Shown in pieces: positions 46,401 to 53,979 of a stretch of 64,000 nucleotides of DNA. The translations under genes were made by a program, and so were the position numbers. Location: the NCBI RefSeq assembly GCF_039545135.1, contig NZ_BAABRU010000009.1, forward strand, positions 1 to 64,000. Reading direction: 5' to 3'. Each line of letters opens with the position of its first letter. The first letter of the stretch is position 1. Source of the DNA: Herpetosiphon gulosus (GTDB lineage: Bacteria > Chloroflexota > Chloroflexia > Chloroflexales > Herpetosiphonaceae). Below the pieces are notes generated by a model. It searched no databases, had not been told where the DNA came from, and saw nothing but the letters and a program-made list of their open reading frames with translations.

Positions 46401-47956
46401 GGCTTGCTGGCTTGAATTTCACCCCCCAAGCCTACGAAGTAACGATCACGTCGGCAGGCATGGGCATCAATTGTTTGGATAGCGCAACGGGCACTGGCTA
46501 TATCATGCATAGTCGCCAAGCCTTAAACCAACGCTTTAGCCAATCGATTCCAGCCCAACTTGCCAGCAAACACTTTGTCTGTGTGCGCTACAACAGCACA
46601 CTCAGCACATGGCAATACGATGATGGCAGCAATTATCATGGCTTCACGCCACGCCCAAGCGACACCTTGGTTGCCAGCGTCAATTTCAGCACCGACCAAG
46701 TAACCAGCCTTGTGGGAGCAACCGACAGCGAATTTGGCATAACCAAAGGCTTTGCCAGTGGCATTAGCATCGTAGCCAATCAATGGGGCGGCACGAACAA
46801 TGCTGGCGAGTTCCAAGTTATTGGCAACACGATCACCACCCATACGATTGATATTGCTAGCAAAACCGTCGCCATCGCTGGCACACCAATCGCTACCCGC
46901 CGTAAACATAGCGTCGCCACAACCTTGGTTGATCAAGCGTTGGTGTTCGTCTATGTTGATAAGTTAGGCAGTGCCAACACCTTGATGGATCAAACTGGCA
47001 CAGCGATTTTGAACAATGTACGCTATCTGCCATTTGGTGAGGAGCGCTTAGGCCTCAACTCAGCCTATAGCAATCGTGGCTTTACGGGCCATCAAGAAAA
47101 CCGTGATCTCGGCCTAACATATATGAATGCACGCTTCTATTTGCCGAGCACTGGCCGCTTTATCAGTGCCGACAGCATGATTCCTGAGCCGAGCAATCCC
47201 CAAAGTTTCAATCGCTATAGCTATGTCTACAACAACCCAATCAACGCGACTGATCCTTCGGGTCACTTGCCAGGCGATAATGAGCAGCCAAATCTTCCAC
47301 CATATAGCCCAATTCCTCATATGGAATATAGTGCCTACCTAAAATGGCTCAATTTCTGGGATGACTATACGTATGATGATAATCCGTACCTTGTTATCAA
47401 ACAAGGCGATCAACTTGTTGAGAGTTCAGTAGCAGTAAAAGCTGGGCCCGCTAGCATCAGCCAAGATAACGTTAGCGTCGCAGCAAATTTGGGGTTAATA
47501 GGTGGAGAGGTATCAATTCCAGCATCATATGAGCGGGATTCAAGTGGCAATTTCTTGGAAACAATGTGGGAAGGAACGTCAGGAAAGATCTTACTTGGTC
47601 CACAAATTGATTTGGGTATTGTAGAGGTAATGCCCTTAGCCTTGGGAATTGACCCATTTACGGGTAAGATTACGCTTGAAACAAGTGCAGGGATCGGGGC
47701 GCTTGAAGGCAGTAACACAATTAATCCTTTTGCAAAAACTGATACTATCTATGTTTTGCAAATCAGCGATGAATTGCATGACAAGCTGATGGGTCGAGAT
47801 CCATGTGCCTTGAGTGTTTCGTTCCAAGATCAACAAGCAGCATGGACTGAATTAATCAATGTGGTTAACAGCTATGGTTTTAATGGCACCGACCCACGCT
47901 GGACAATCGATTCAATCCCAAAATATATCTACAATGGTGAAGAAACTACTCCATAA
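40481..47956 (+). CDS. giant secreted RHS/YD-repeat protein
   Basis: A 2491-residue protein with a signal peptide (AGMLLSMLWSLFPASQPATA) and an N-terminal region ending in the SpvB-like YPIEAPMGRGGLQPNVELSYNSRSLDG (about 266-292). A long series of YD repeats (about 840-1690, for example YEYDPFGRLVNTFDSY) follows, forming the RHS shell. Three tandem ~138-residue modules (about 1714-2126) interrupt it before the conserved RHS end, NARFYLPSTGRFISADS to NPINATDPSGH (about 2216-2264). The last 227 residues are a unique tail (SISQDNVSVAANLGLIGGEV; Gly-rich), which is the usual position of a toxin. I do not recognise a toxin domain, and no immunity gene follows. AGGAGGATGT precedes the ATG. Confidence 0.92.
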   Translation: MPVNRPYRRLIHAGMLLSMLWSLFPASQPATAQFDQSNKTVEQAIAPDTGLARDPQTPRLATALPQKASSSADFMPVAAQSLRIQPQLNQVVRAKLDSAKTTAVQFEQAPLSLLVEADTFAPATRLEFQAQALPSLTQQLQRSSKSEGYLRDQAEQITLYRFNIEAQTNDQAADFKKPVRMVLDLRQLMRDVPSNYQQFYLAYQDEADPNHWIEVPITLHDAKGLISADVDHFSTWAAGTRPERWNPSWVPAAVASFSGAATYAYPIEAPMGRGGLQPNVELSYNSRSLDGRIRDDTGAGPLGDAWSISDISIARVGVKTEFVAGFPSNKHPDNFRLTINGAGHELFPEFPNQTATASSMRYFAKDAPGYYIKRVYSTATPNTDGIYWIVVTPTGVTYRLGYYPHAEEHQVWNIGYWNVQGHQGRPNNERSALAWHVDTVTDRAGNQMTYQYVNWTVTEPIEWYPEGSSHKSTLQLTTWKSRIGSISYNYPNRVTALPVSDTVAQLSTTPASRLVFTTKTQFAYLIDTIYVYHGSLTTPIKEYRINLSGHFVNSPDCMNQDTQPNIPRSTHTRVVNAITVASGVDADPATEDGWTLPATTFTYEAKPHYNNNCFYFYYLKSMRSNYGGEISFNYASDNRWIGEYKYLGYDRYVWPILGQSYYVVETLANDGRNPAVKTTYSYSQPCYGQWSSNVPAGAVTCGASDAPEFGTITGFATVNQRSYDFNGTTLLKRNETIFSQNSATTSGKPMIQRNFAGDGTLLDATHSTYNTDSLNGLPNMFTYLSEVKRYQYSNGLEISTKRTFGYDIAKQAGVQYGNLTDTWLYASAAAPTPYEKQVTHYTPNNGRATGGQAWIVNAPTASGRYDQQGTFLNGTWTYYDGASTNATAPTQGLVTRSRQTRPIACAEIPNPSGLPQPADFNCVHAFQTIDSDMTYDSFGNPKTTTIYSGFGYRSLKANFSDSLDWKPTETGQPNVSQVATLWYDSDYNLYPVKTTNALNQATTYEIYGFRNDAGNIAAVDGFQIQTGLLKSITNPDATVVRYEYDPFGRLVNTFDSYSFTGFGDSTKWNGNPVIRYRYWDNYWNDSVIFANPAANQPFLISDEKRPGSYANPSSTGNFAYNDQTMYDGFGRAIQSRHIWADVDGQTKRQEIYSTTAYNALGQMICQTAPFNLPFYSDRGLVWPASPFVTTPCSNSSMAKTLTSYDDFGRVKQTTAADGSLNKANWSLVNNITVAGENLFWQHQQINPKNQLEMRLINNQEQLVLRREYRGPSESPIVYSDTQFEYDTLGNINKISRRQPTNAGNGALLAPEATMIYNGFGHKLQINDPDMGTIKYRYNANARIIEQRTLNNALQPSDDDVVCFYFDALQRNTSKNTTNVGANCPNTPILNGALWLANSNYYTIGAGKIGKLQSVKWNRDGNGAVDGETFNYNSLGSITSHTRTLNGVSFSMQFGGFDALNRPTTITYPDGEVATITHDLEGENSLSLGNHGPLVANVEYNALGNLSLIDRANGGHNTVFNYYGATGTANTGNSNFRLASINHQHSLLPSYTYEYDQIGNISRLYESGSLSGNTYFNYDELNRLTSTSGIYTHLYAYDKLGNLTNNNGITQTYNGTGNQPHALRSTSQGNFFEYDQAGNMIVRNDAGGLYQQAFDVEQRLYEVIDQHDQTTRFRYDPSGQRTTTFAADGTVSYDPFPNYQRTTVSTSNSTVDSLNAGIMCSDYNPETRSYGGAGYIMYSEIPVKQRFGNLPVANISEHFICVRNNAGVWEYDNDAGFYPFSPIASDLLVANFNYDGTTVNPYLNQSGAINGLRYGYTTSNMAFSKDVFNGASNPSEFQIAGTHFKTYSFAQSVANHGYGVACQDGATGTGYLMYSAESVHSRFAQQAPDSNNAAHFICVRHNGQTWQYDNNLAYFAFTPRQSDRLIGAIDFSNDSFTSYVGQTGTILGIQKGLSSSNLSITVNQWNGESNSGEFGLAGLNFTPQAYEVTITSAGMGINCLDSATGTGYIMHSRQALNQRFSQSIPAQLASKHFVCVRYNSTLSTWQYDDGSNYHGFTPRPSDTLVASVNFSTDQVTSLVGATDSEFGITKGFASGISIVANQWGGTNNAGEFQVIGNTITTHTIDIASKTVAIAGTPIATRRKHSVATTLVDQALVFVYVDKLGSANTLMDQTGTAILNNVRYLPFGEERLGLNSAYSNRGFTGHQENRDLGLTYMNARFYLPSTGRFISADSMIPEPSNPQSFNRYSYVYNNPINATDPSGHLPGDNEQPNLPPYSPIPHMEYSAYLKWLNFWDDYTYDDNPYLVIKQGDQLVESSVAVKAGPASISQDNVSVAANLGLIGGEVSIPASYERDSSGNFLETMWEGTSGKILLGPQIDLGIVEVMPLALGIDPFTGKITLETSAGIGALEGSNTINPFAKTDTIYVLQISDELHDKLMGRDPCALSVSFQDQQAAWTELINVVNSYGFNGTDPRWTIDSIPKYIYNGEETTP

Positions 47957-47977
47957 TTAAGTTCACATTTGTTGGTA

Positions 47978-48011
47978 GGCCGTCGATCAAGGTTGATCGA
48001 CGGCCTTTTTT
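47978..48011 (+). terminator. Rho-independent terminator of the RHS gene
   Basis: GGCCGTCGATCAA (47978-47990) and TTGATCGACGGCC (47993-48005) form a 13-bp perfect stem followed directly by TTTTTT (48006-48011). It is the most canonical terminator in the window. Confidence 0.93.
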
Positions 48012-48016
48012 AATGC

Positions 48017-48553
48017 TTATTCCGGAATAATTCCATGCGCTCGTTCAAAGGCAATTCGTAAGCTGCCAATTTGACTGCGATGTTCGGCTTCGTGCTGGCA
48101 AAGATGATGCAGCACCCATTCAGGCGTAACTGCATAGGCCGCCAATTCACGCACTCGCCGAAAATCTGCTAAATCTATGTGATTAAATGTGGCCAAAAGT
48201 AATTCGCGCACCTGTTCGAGGCGGGCACAATGTTGAGCTAAATCTTGACCAAAAACTGGAGTTAATAAGCCTTGTTTGGTTCGATGGGGGTAGGGTAATA
48301 AACTCGCAGCTGGCTCAGGATAGGCATCCAAGCCCAACACTTCATCATACAACCAGTCGGCTTCAATCAGGGCAATATGATACAGCACACTACCAATCGT
48401 GCTATCACCATGGGCTGGTTGCCAATCAATCATGGCCTCGCTTAGTTTGGCAATTTCCTCGTTCGTGCGCCGCCGAGCATCTTGCAAGGCCCAGAGCCAC
48501 ACGCCAATTTCGGCCACCGAATGGGTTGATTCAACAATTTTTTGTTCGCGCAA
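48017..48553 (-). CDS. DinB-like protein
   Basis: A 178-residue four-helix-bundle protein of the DinB superfamily. The metal-binding His positions appear as SVLYHIALIEADW and LHHLCQHEAEHRSQI, with the typical opening WLWALQDARRRTNEEI. Members are small thiol transferases or damage-inducible proteins with mostly unknown substrates. I place the start at the TTG at 48553, because AAGGAG lies 7 nt upstream and homology begins there. An upstream ATG at 48631 has no ribosome site. It is transcribed divergently from the TetR gene. Confidence 0.83.
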   Translation of the reverse strand: MREQKIVESTHSVAEIGVWLWALQDARRRTNEEIAKLSEAMIDWQPAHGDSTIGSVLYHIALIEADWLYDEVLGLDAYPEPAASLLPYPHRTKQGLLTPVFGQDLAQHCARLEQVRELLLATFNHIDLADFRRVRELAAYAVTPEWVLHHLCQHEAEHRSQIGSLRIAFERAHGIIPE

Positions 48554-48652
48554 AGGCGTTCTCCTTAAATAATCATAAGCCCTAGTATGCGTAGCCCAAG
48601 CCTCATTGTCGTCGTTCTTCAGCCCGATCAAACGCCAGATTTTCGAGTAAAT

Positions 48653-48680
48653 TTGACAATTTGAATTCCCATGCTATATG
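48653..48680 (+). promoter_or_regulatory. promoter of the TetR-P450 operon
   Basis: TTGACA (48653-48658), a 16-nt spacer and TATATG (48675-48680), with the start of transcription expected inside the adjacent double palindrome. Confidence 0.75.
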
Positions 48681-48681
48681 A

Positions 48682-48716
48682 TGACTTATCAGTCATAATT
48701 AATGACTAATAAGTCA
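48682..48716. promoter_or_regulatory. double palindromic operator
   Basis: Two 14-bp palindromes, TGACTTATCAGTCA (48682-48695) and TGACTAATAAGTCA (48703-48716), are 21 bp apart centre to centre (two helical turns). Both have perfect TGACT/AGTCA arms. They directly follow the -10 box, 45-80 bp before the TetR gene. They are best explained as the binding sites of that repressor. Confidence 0.8.
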
Positions 48717-48759
48717 TCAAAAAGAACTATGAGTCTCAATACAAAACAAGGAGGTTTGG

Positions 48760-49395
48760 ATGGATCAACAATCGACTTCAAGCCCTCCGCTGCCCATGCG
48801 TTCGTTGCGTGAACGCCAACGCGAAGAACGCGCTGCGCTCATTCTTGAAGTAGCCCAACAAGTTTTTAGTGAAAAAGGCTATATCGAAACCTCGATCGAT
48901 GAAATTGCGGCGCGAGCGGGCATCGCCAAGGGCACAGTTTATTTGCATTTTGCCAGCAAGGAAGAGCTAGTAGTGGCCTTGTTCGAGCAACAGTTCAAGC
49001 AATTTTTGCAGCAAATTGAGCAGATACTTGGCGAAAGCTTACCGATGCGCCTGCGGCTTGAGCACTTACTGCTCGATGTCTATACGCGGATTCAAGCCCA
49101 AGGCAACCAAGTCTTGATCGATCTCAATCCGCGATTGGGATTAACCACCAGCCTGATCAACAAACGGCCTGATCTTGCCGCTTACAGCACCCAAGCCATG
49201 GAATTGATTAGCGGATTGATCAGCGAAGGTCAAAGCAATGGCGAACTTGATCCCAATGTGCCAAGCATGGTGATGGTAGCAAGCCTGGTTAATATGCTCT
49301 CGCCCAATAGCTACGAACGCCTGCTGACCAGCGGCCAGATCACGCCAGCCGAACTGGCGGGCTATCTCAGTCGAAGCTTTTTCCCCAACCTTTAA
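48760..49395 (+). CDS. TetR-family transcriptional regulator
   Basis: A 211-residue regulator. The N-terminal DNA-binding domain (about 18-70) has RAALILEVAQQVFSEKGYIETSIDEIAARAGIAKGTVYLHFASKEEL, seen here as EVAQQVFSEKGY, DEIAARAGIAKGTVYLHF and SKEEL. The C-terminal ligand domain is typical in length. AAGGAGG precedes the ATG. It lies 30 nt upstream of the P450 gene and downstream of a double palindrome, so it probably represses itself and the P450 until a hydrophobic ligand is present. Confidence 0.95.
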   Translation: MDQQSTSSPPLPMRSLRERQREERAALILEVAQQVFSEKGYIETSIDEIAARAGIAKGTVYLHFASKEELVVALFEQQFKQFLQQIEQILGESLPMRLRLEHLLLDVYTRIQAQGNQVLIDLNPRLGLTTSLINKRPDLAAYSTQAMELISGLISEGQSNGELDPNVPSMVMVASLVNMLSPNSYERLLTSGQITPAELAGYLSRSFFPNL

Positions 49396-49425
49396 ATCAT
49401 CGCTACTAACATAGGAGTTTTGAAG

Positions 49426-50790
49426 ATGACGATTGCTGTTCGTTCGCTACCGCATCGGCGCAGCCGTTTTGCACTGGATATTGCACTCGAAGTTAAACGC
49501 CAAGGCACATTGCAATTTTTTGAATCGACGTGGCGACGCTATGGCGACCTTGCCCATCTACAACTTGGCTCGCAGGATATGTTTTTAGTGGTGCATCCTG
49601 ATCATGTTCGGCGAGTGATGGTCGAGCAACGTGACACGTATTCAAAAAAGGCCAGCTATGAAGGTGTGCGCAAATTGTTGTTAGGCGATGGCCTAGTAGC
49701 CAGCACTGGCAGCCTATGGCGGCGACAGCGCAAATTGATGGCTCCATTTTTCACGCCTCGGGCAATTGAAACCTATTTGCCAATCATTGTTGAGGATGGT
49801 GCATGGTTTCGCGAACGCTGGAGTGCTGCGGCTAAACGCGGAGAGCCACTCGATATTCTAACCGAAATGTCGGTACTCACCGCCTCGATCATCTTAAAAA
49901 GTATGTTTAGCCTTGAGGCTGATGATACGATTGCTTGGGTTAAACATGCGGTCGAAACCATGATTGGCTTTGCCTCAAGCCGCCAACTGAACCCAGTTCA
50001 TGCGCCACTTTGGATGCCAACGCCTAAAAATCGCGCCTATCTAGCGGCCCGCCAACGGGTTAATCAGTATATTCAGGGCATCATTGCCGAGCGCCAACGC
50101 CAAGCACCCGACCAATGGCCCAACGATTTGCTGACCCGTATGATGCAGGCCCGCGATGAGGAAACTGGCGAACCAATGTCCACAATCTTGTTGCGCGATG
50201 AAGCAATTACGGTCTTTTTTGCTGGCCACGAAACCACTGCCCGCACCCTATCATTTTTGTGGTATGCCTTGGCCAACAATCCTGAGGTCGCCGAACGCAT
50301 GCAGGCCGAAATCGATAGCGTATTGGGCGATGCTGCGCCAACCCTTGAACACCTCAAACAACTGCCCTATACCTTGCAAGTAATCAAAGAAACCTTGCGG
50401 CTTTACCCCGCCGCCCCGATCTATGCCCGTGATGCGGTAGCTAGCGATGAATTCGCTGGCATTAAGGTGCCAGTTGGCTCACGCATGACGATCATGCCCT
50501 ATCTTACCCATCGCCACCCTGATTTTTGGGATGAGCCGCTGCGTTTCGACCCTGATCGCTGGTTACCAGAGCACGAAGCCCAGCGTCACCCCTTTGCCTA
50601 CCACCCATTTGCCGCTGGGCAACGGATTTGCATCGGCAATAATTTCTCGTTATTTGAATCACATGTGGTGGTTGCTATGTTGGCACGTCATTTTGCCCTA
50701 CGCAGCGTACCAAATCACACCCCGCAAGTCTGGATGGATGGTACGCTTGGCTCGCGTAACGGCTTGCCCATGTTCGTCACTCAGCGCTAA
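49426..50790 (+). CDS. cytochrome P450
   Basis: A 454-residue soluble P450. The I-helix oxygen motif is AGHETTARTL, the K-helix ExxR is KETLRLYP, and the heme loop is FAAGQRICIGNNFSLFE with the ligand Cys. A PERF-like segment is FDPDRW. The N-terminus lacks a membrane anchor. It resembles the bacterial CYP102/CYP110-like class that hydroxylates fatty acids or terpenes, but no substrate is indicated. No ferredoxin or reductase gene is adjacent. The ATG at 49426 follows AGGAG. Confidence 0.95.
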   Translation: MTIAVRSLPHRRSRFALDIALEVKRQGTLQFFESTWRRYGDLAHLQLGSQDMFLVVHPDHVRRVMVEQRDTYSKKASYEGVRKLLLGDGLVASTGSLWRRQRKLMAPFFTPRAIETYLPIIVEDGAWFRERWSAAAKRGEPLDILTEMSVLTASIILKSMFSLEADDTIAWVKHAVETMIGFASSRQLNPVHAPLWMPTPKNRAYLAARQRVNQYIQGIIAERQRQAPDQWPNDLLTRMMQARDEETGEPMSTILLRDEAITVFFAGHETTARTLSFLWYALANNPEVAERMQAEIDSVLGDAAPTLEHLKQLPYTLQVIKETLRLYPAAPIYARDAVASDEFAGIKVPVGSRMTIMPYLTHRHPDFWDEPLRFDPDRWLPEHEAQRHPFAYHPFAAGQRICIGNNFSLFESHVVVAMLARHFALRSVPNHTPQVWMDGTLGSRNGLPMFVTQR

Positions 50791-50811
50791 ACCACCAAAA
50801 CAAACTCAAGT

Positions 50812-50843
50812 AACGGCTCATAACTGGATAATTATGGGCCGTT
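50812..50843 (+). terminator. hairpin after the P450 gene
   Basis: AACGGCTCATAA (50812-50823) pairs with TTATGGGCCGTT (50832-50843), 12 bp including one G-U pair, 22 nt past the P450 stop codon. The following U tract is poor. Confidence 0.6.
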
Positions 50844-50916
50844 GTGTTGCGCTTGCTTGACATCTAAGCTTGGCAAGTCGATAATCCTAGCCGAGAAGTA
50901 GGCCGACACGAACACT

Positions 50917-52659
50917 ATGCAATTTACGGTTAAACAGCTAAAATTTGGCACACCCATAGCTCCGCTCATCCTCTTTGGATTAGGGTTACTCCTTTACAGC
51001 ACAACCTTACTGCCTGGGCTTGGTGGCGGCGATACTGCTGAATTTCAACGGGTTGGGCCAACCCTTGAAATTGCCCATAGCACTGGCTATCCGCTGTATA
51101 GCATGCTGACATGGCTTTGGAGCAAATTATTGCCCGTTGGCAGCATTGCATGGCGGGTTAATCTTTTTTCTGCCGTTGTCGCCGCACTTAGTCTCACGCT
51201 GCTTATGCAAACAGCATGCAGATTAGGCCTTGCGCAAGGCTGGGCTTTGGCTTGCGCCGGAATCCTAGGATTATCACCAACCTTTTGGCAGCAGGCAACT
51301 CAAGCCGAAATTTATGCTTTGGCTGGGTTATTACAAATTGGCACGATCTGGCTGATTGTTGCATGGCAGCAACAACGAGCACCGTTTTGGCTGCTTGGGC
51401 TGGCCGCAGGCTTGATGCTGGGACATCATCGCACTAGCATTTTTTTGTTGCCTTGGATGTTGATCGCGGCCTGTTGGCAGCAACGGCCTAGCCTGCGCCA
51501 AATGCTCTTGGCTATCGGTGCTGGTGGATTAAGTTTCGTTGCATATTTCTATATTGTGTGGCGTACTCCTGCTTGGCAGAATGGCTGGAGTGTGTTGCAT
51601 GAGTACCTGCTTGGGAGTGCAGGCGGAGCATGGTTTGACCCACAACGAGCGCTTGAACAAGGCTGGCAACGGATATTCGAGGTTCAAATGCAGCTGTTTG
51701 GGCCACAATTAACTTGGCTTGGTTGGGGTTTGGCTGGCTATGGTTGGTGGCAAGCTTGGCAAAAACAACCTGCCTTAGCGGTTATGCTCGGCGGTAGCTA
51801 TTGTAGCATCCTCGGCTTTTGCCTAGCCTACTTTGTTGATGATCTCGCGGCTTTCGGGCTGAGTGCCTATATAGCGCAAGCCTTATTAATTGGTTTTGGT
51901 TTGGATGCCTTACCTTGGAAACGTTTGGGGTTTGGCTTAGCTATAGGGATAAGTGGCTGGCTCGCTTGGCACACTTGGCCTCAGATTAACCAGCAAAATA
52001 CGGCTCAGCTTGAGCAGCTTGCTCGCCAACGTTTAGCCGAGCCGCTGGCAGCCCATAGTTTGGTGATTGGCGATGGTTGGAGCATTGAAAGTTTGCGCTA
52101 TTTGCAAGCAGTTGAGCAGCAACGGCTTGATCTTGAATTCAGCTTCCAAGCCGATCAACAACGGATTCGTGATCAATTGGCTCAGGGACGGCAGGTTTAT
52201 GCGCTCCAAGCAATTCCTGAGTTAGGCTTGCAACATCGTAAAGTTGGTGATTGGTGGCAGATAGCGAATATTCCACAGCAATTTACCCATCAAACGAATA
52301 TTGCATGGCAGAATGGTATTCAATTAACTGGATTGGAACTGCCAAGCCAAGCCCAAGGCCAATTACTGATCGGGCTGCGGTGGCAAACCCAAGCCCAATT
52401 ACCAAGCTTAATTCGGTTTGTGCATGTACTTGATCAAGCTAATCGTTTAGTAGCCCAAACTGATAGCCCAACCAATCCTAGCAGTCAAGTCTGGCCAATT
52501 GGCCAAGCGCAAAGCGACTTGCTAGCGGTGAATTTGCCGCCTAATTTGCCAGCAGGCCAGTATCTGATCATTGTTGGATGGTATGATCAAGCTGGTCAGC
52601 GGGTTGTGCTTAATCCTCAGCAAGATACCTATCAGCTTGGCAAGGTACTGATTAATTAG
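50917..52659 (+). CDS. polytopic DUF2723 (glycosyltransferase-like) membrane protein
   Basis: A 580-residue protein with about ten membrane helices and a C-terminal beta-rich domain (about 440-580, ending in repeated QLLIGLRWQTQAQLP-like strands). The N-terminal loop PGLGGGDTAEFQRVGPTLEIAHSTGYPLYSM (seen as LGGGDTAEFQ and HSTGYPLYSM) is the hallmark of DUF2723. Its acidic residue corresponds to the catalytic Asp of GT-C glycosyltransferases. It probably transfers a lipid-linked sugar outside the cell; the acceptor is unknown. It stands alone. Confidence 0.86.
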   Translation: MQFTVKQLKFGTPIAPLILFGLGLLLYSTTLLPGLGGGDTAEFQRVGPTLEIAHSTGYPLYSMLTWLWSKLLPVGSIAWRVNLFSAVVAALSLTLLMQTACRLGLAQGWALACAGILGLSPTFWQQATQAEIYALAGLLQIGTIWLIVAWQQQRAPFWLLGLAAGLMLGHHRTSIFLLPWMLIAACWQQRPSLRQMLLAIGAGGLSFVAYFYIVWRTPAWQNGWSVLHEYLLGSAGGAWFDPQRALEQGWQRIFEVQMQLFGPQLTWLGWGLAGYGWWQAWQKQPALAVMLGGSYCSILGFCLAYFVDDLAAFGLSAYIAQALLIGFGLDALPWKRLGFGLAIGISGWLAWHTWPQINQQNTAQLEQLARQRLAEPLAAHSLVIGDGWSIESLRYLQAVEQQRLDLEFSFQADQQRIRDQLAQGRQVYALQAIPELGLQHRKVGDWWQIANIPQQFTHQTNIAWQNGIQLTGLELPSQAQGQLLIGLRWQTQAQLPSLIRFVHVLDQANRLVAQTDSPTNPSSQVWPIGQAQSDLLAVNLPPNLPAGQYLIIVGWYDQAGQRVVLNPQQDTYQLGKVLIN

Positions 52660-52942
52660 CAGCAATATCTCAAATTTGAGCCAAACGATTAACCACTGGA
52701 CGATTTCCCATCAAGCAGCTATACTGGGCAGTACCTCCCCTATCAGCAATCTGGCCATCAGCGAAGAAGGCTCTGGTGGTCGAATCACTAAACGCAACGA
52801 GGCACTGGGGATAGCAACCACCGGATCAAGCACTTAACGTACGATCTGGCGTGGGTTTGACCAATGCTTGCTACCACCCATCTGATTGGCTTAAATCCCC
52901 CCAACTCAGCGTAGAGTTGACGTTTCAAATCAAGGAGTTTGT

Positions 52943-53155
52943 ATGTCAACTAGCAACCAAAACTTGCCAAACCTCGCCGCAATTGCCCTCGATGACTTGG
53001 CGCTCGGCCCACAAACCATCTCAACTCGCAACCATGCCAAGCACTATTTGCCACAATTTCAAACTGGCTTTACGCCGATTGTTCCGCTGATTGCCGACAC
53101 CAATGATCTTGAATGTGAGCTAAGCGAAGCGCTCGATTCGCCACCTGATGTCTAG
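52943..53155 (+). CDS. small orphan protein, 70 residues
   Basis: A 70-residue protein, not recognised. AAGGAG lies 6 nt before the ATG, and third-position base use looks coding. It has an acidic C-terminus (CELSEALDSPPDV), a single Cys, no membrane segment and a central GPQTISTRNHAKHYLPQFQ region. The size and the split between a leader-like N-terminus and a Thr/Ser/Cys-containing C-terminal half recall peptide precursors. However, no modifying enzyme is nearby. The 283 bp upstream (52660-52942) show no other gene. Confidence 0.6.
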   Translation: MSTSNQNLPNLAAIALDDLALGPQTISTRNHAKHYLPQFQTGFTPIVPLIADTNDLECELSEALDSPPDV

Positions 53156-53176
53156 ATCGTGGTCGCCAAATACCTA

Positions 53177-53977
53177 TTAGCGCGGTGGTAGCGAGCTAAT
53201 TGGCACCAAAAATTCGCCATAGAGTTTCAAGCGTTGGCTACTTGTGCAAAGAATAATCAGTTTGGGAGCGATTTCGAGTAAACGGCGCAACCACAAAGCA
53301 TCATCAGGATGGGCCTGATATCCCAATAAGATTAGCAACCCATGGCGGCCTTGAAAAAGTTGACTCAGTTCGGCAGCGCTTAGCGCAGGTTTAAACTGCC
53401 CATAGTCAAGCAGGCGCATGACTAAGGCTTGCTCTAGTCTGTTGGTTAAATCAATCCATAAACAGCCATCCTGAAAAGTTGCCTGAACCTCATGGGCAAC
53501 CGCAAGCACCAACTGCTGTTGCAAAGCCCAATCATCGCCAACAACATTAATCAAGCGCACGCCCTGCCCAAGTAATTGCAGCATCCTCTGATAGGCAGGT
53601 AAACTTCGATCAACAGCCACACTTGCTGGCAAACGTGCGGCTCGCTGCAATTGCTCAAAGCCTGAGCTGGTAGTTTGAAACAACGGATGGTGATTGAGCG
53701 CATGGGTTAGGCTAGCGATCAACTTGCGTTGATGCCGATGAAACGTTGCTTTATGAATATGTAACTGCTGGAGATAGTCATCAACTGAAGCACCAGGCTG
53801 GGCTAAAATCACCAGCAACAAACGCTGCTCAGCCTCCTTCAAGCTGATAGTTTTTAATAATTCATACCATTGCTGAATTCCGCCACAAGCTAGCATCAGT
53901 TGGGTGATTGGTGGCTGATCAAGCACCTTTTCCGGTGTATAAATCAAATCAGCCACCTGTTCCTCAGTTAATAGCAT
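53177..53977 (-). CDS. degenerate HTH/NB-ARC-type paralog
   Basis: A 266-residue protein related to the gene at 57781-59109. It keeps the N-terminal module ending in a helix-turn-helix (PGASVDDYLQQLHIHKATFHRHQRKL). The ATPase part is decayed: where Walker A should be it reads INVVGDDWALQQQLV, with no GKT. A hydrophobic LLILLGYQAHPDDA stands in for Walker B. It stops at the sensor region (CTSSQRLKLYGEFLVPISS), so the C-terminal half is missing. It may still bind DNA but not ATP. The start at 53977 is uncertain. Confidence 0.65.
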   Translation of the reverse strand: MLLTEEQVADLIYTPEKVLDQPPITQLMLACGGIQQWYELLKTISLKEAEQRLLLVILAQPGASVDDYLQQLHIHKATFHRHQRKLIASLTHALNHHPLFQTTSSGFEQLQRAARLPASVAVDRSLPAYQRMLQLLGQGVRLINVVGDDWALQQQLVLAVAHEVQATFQDGCLWIDLTNRLEQALVMRLLDYGQFKPALSAAELSQLFQGRHGLLILLGYQAHPDDALWLRRLLEIAPKLIILCTSSQRLKLYGEFLVPISSLPPR

Positions 53978-53979
53978 CT

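Noticed and set aside
47271..47956. RHS tail called as a nuclease toxin
   Set aside because: No catalytic motif of a known toxin family is visible and no immunity gene follows.
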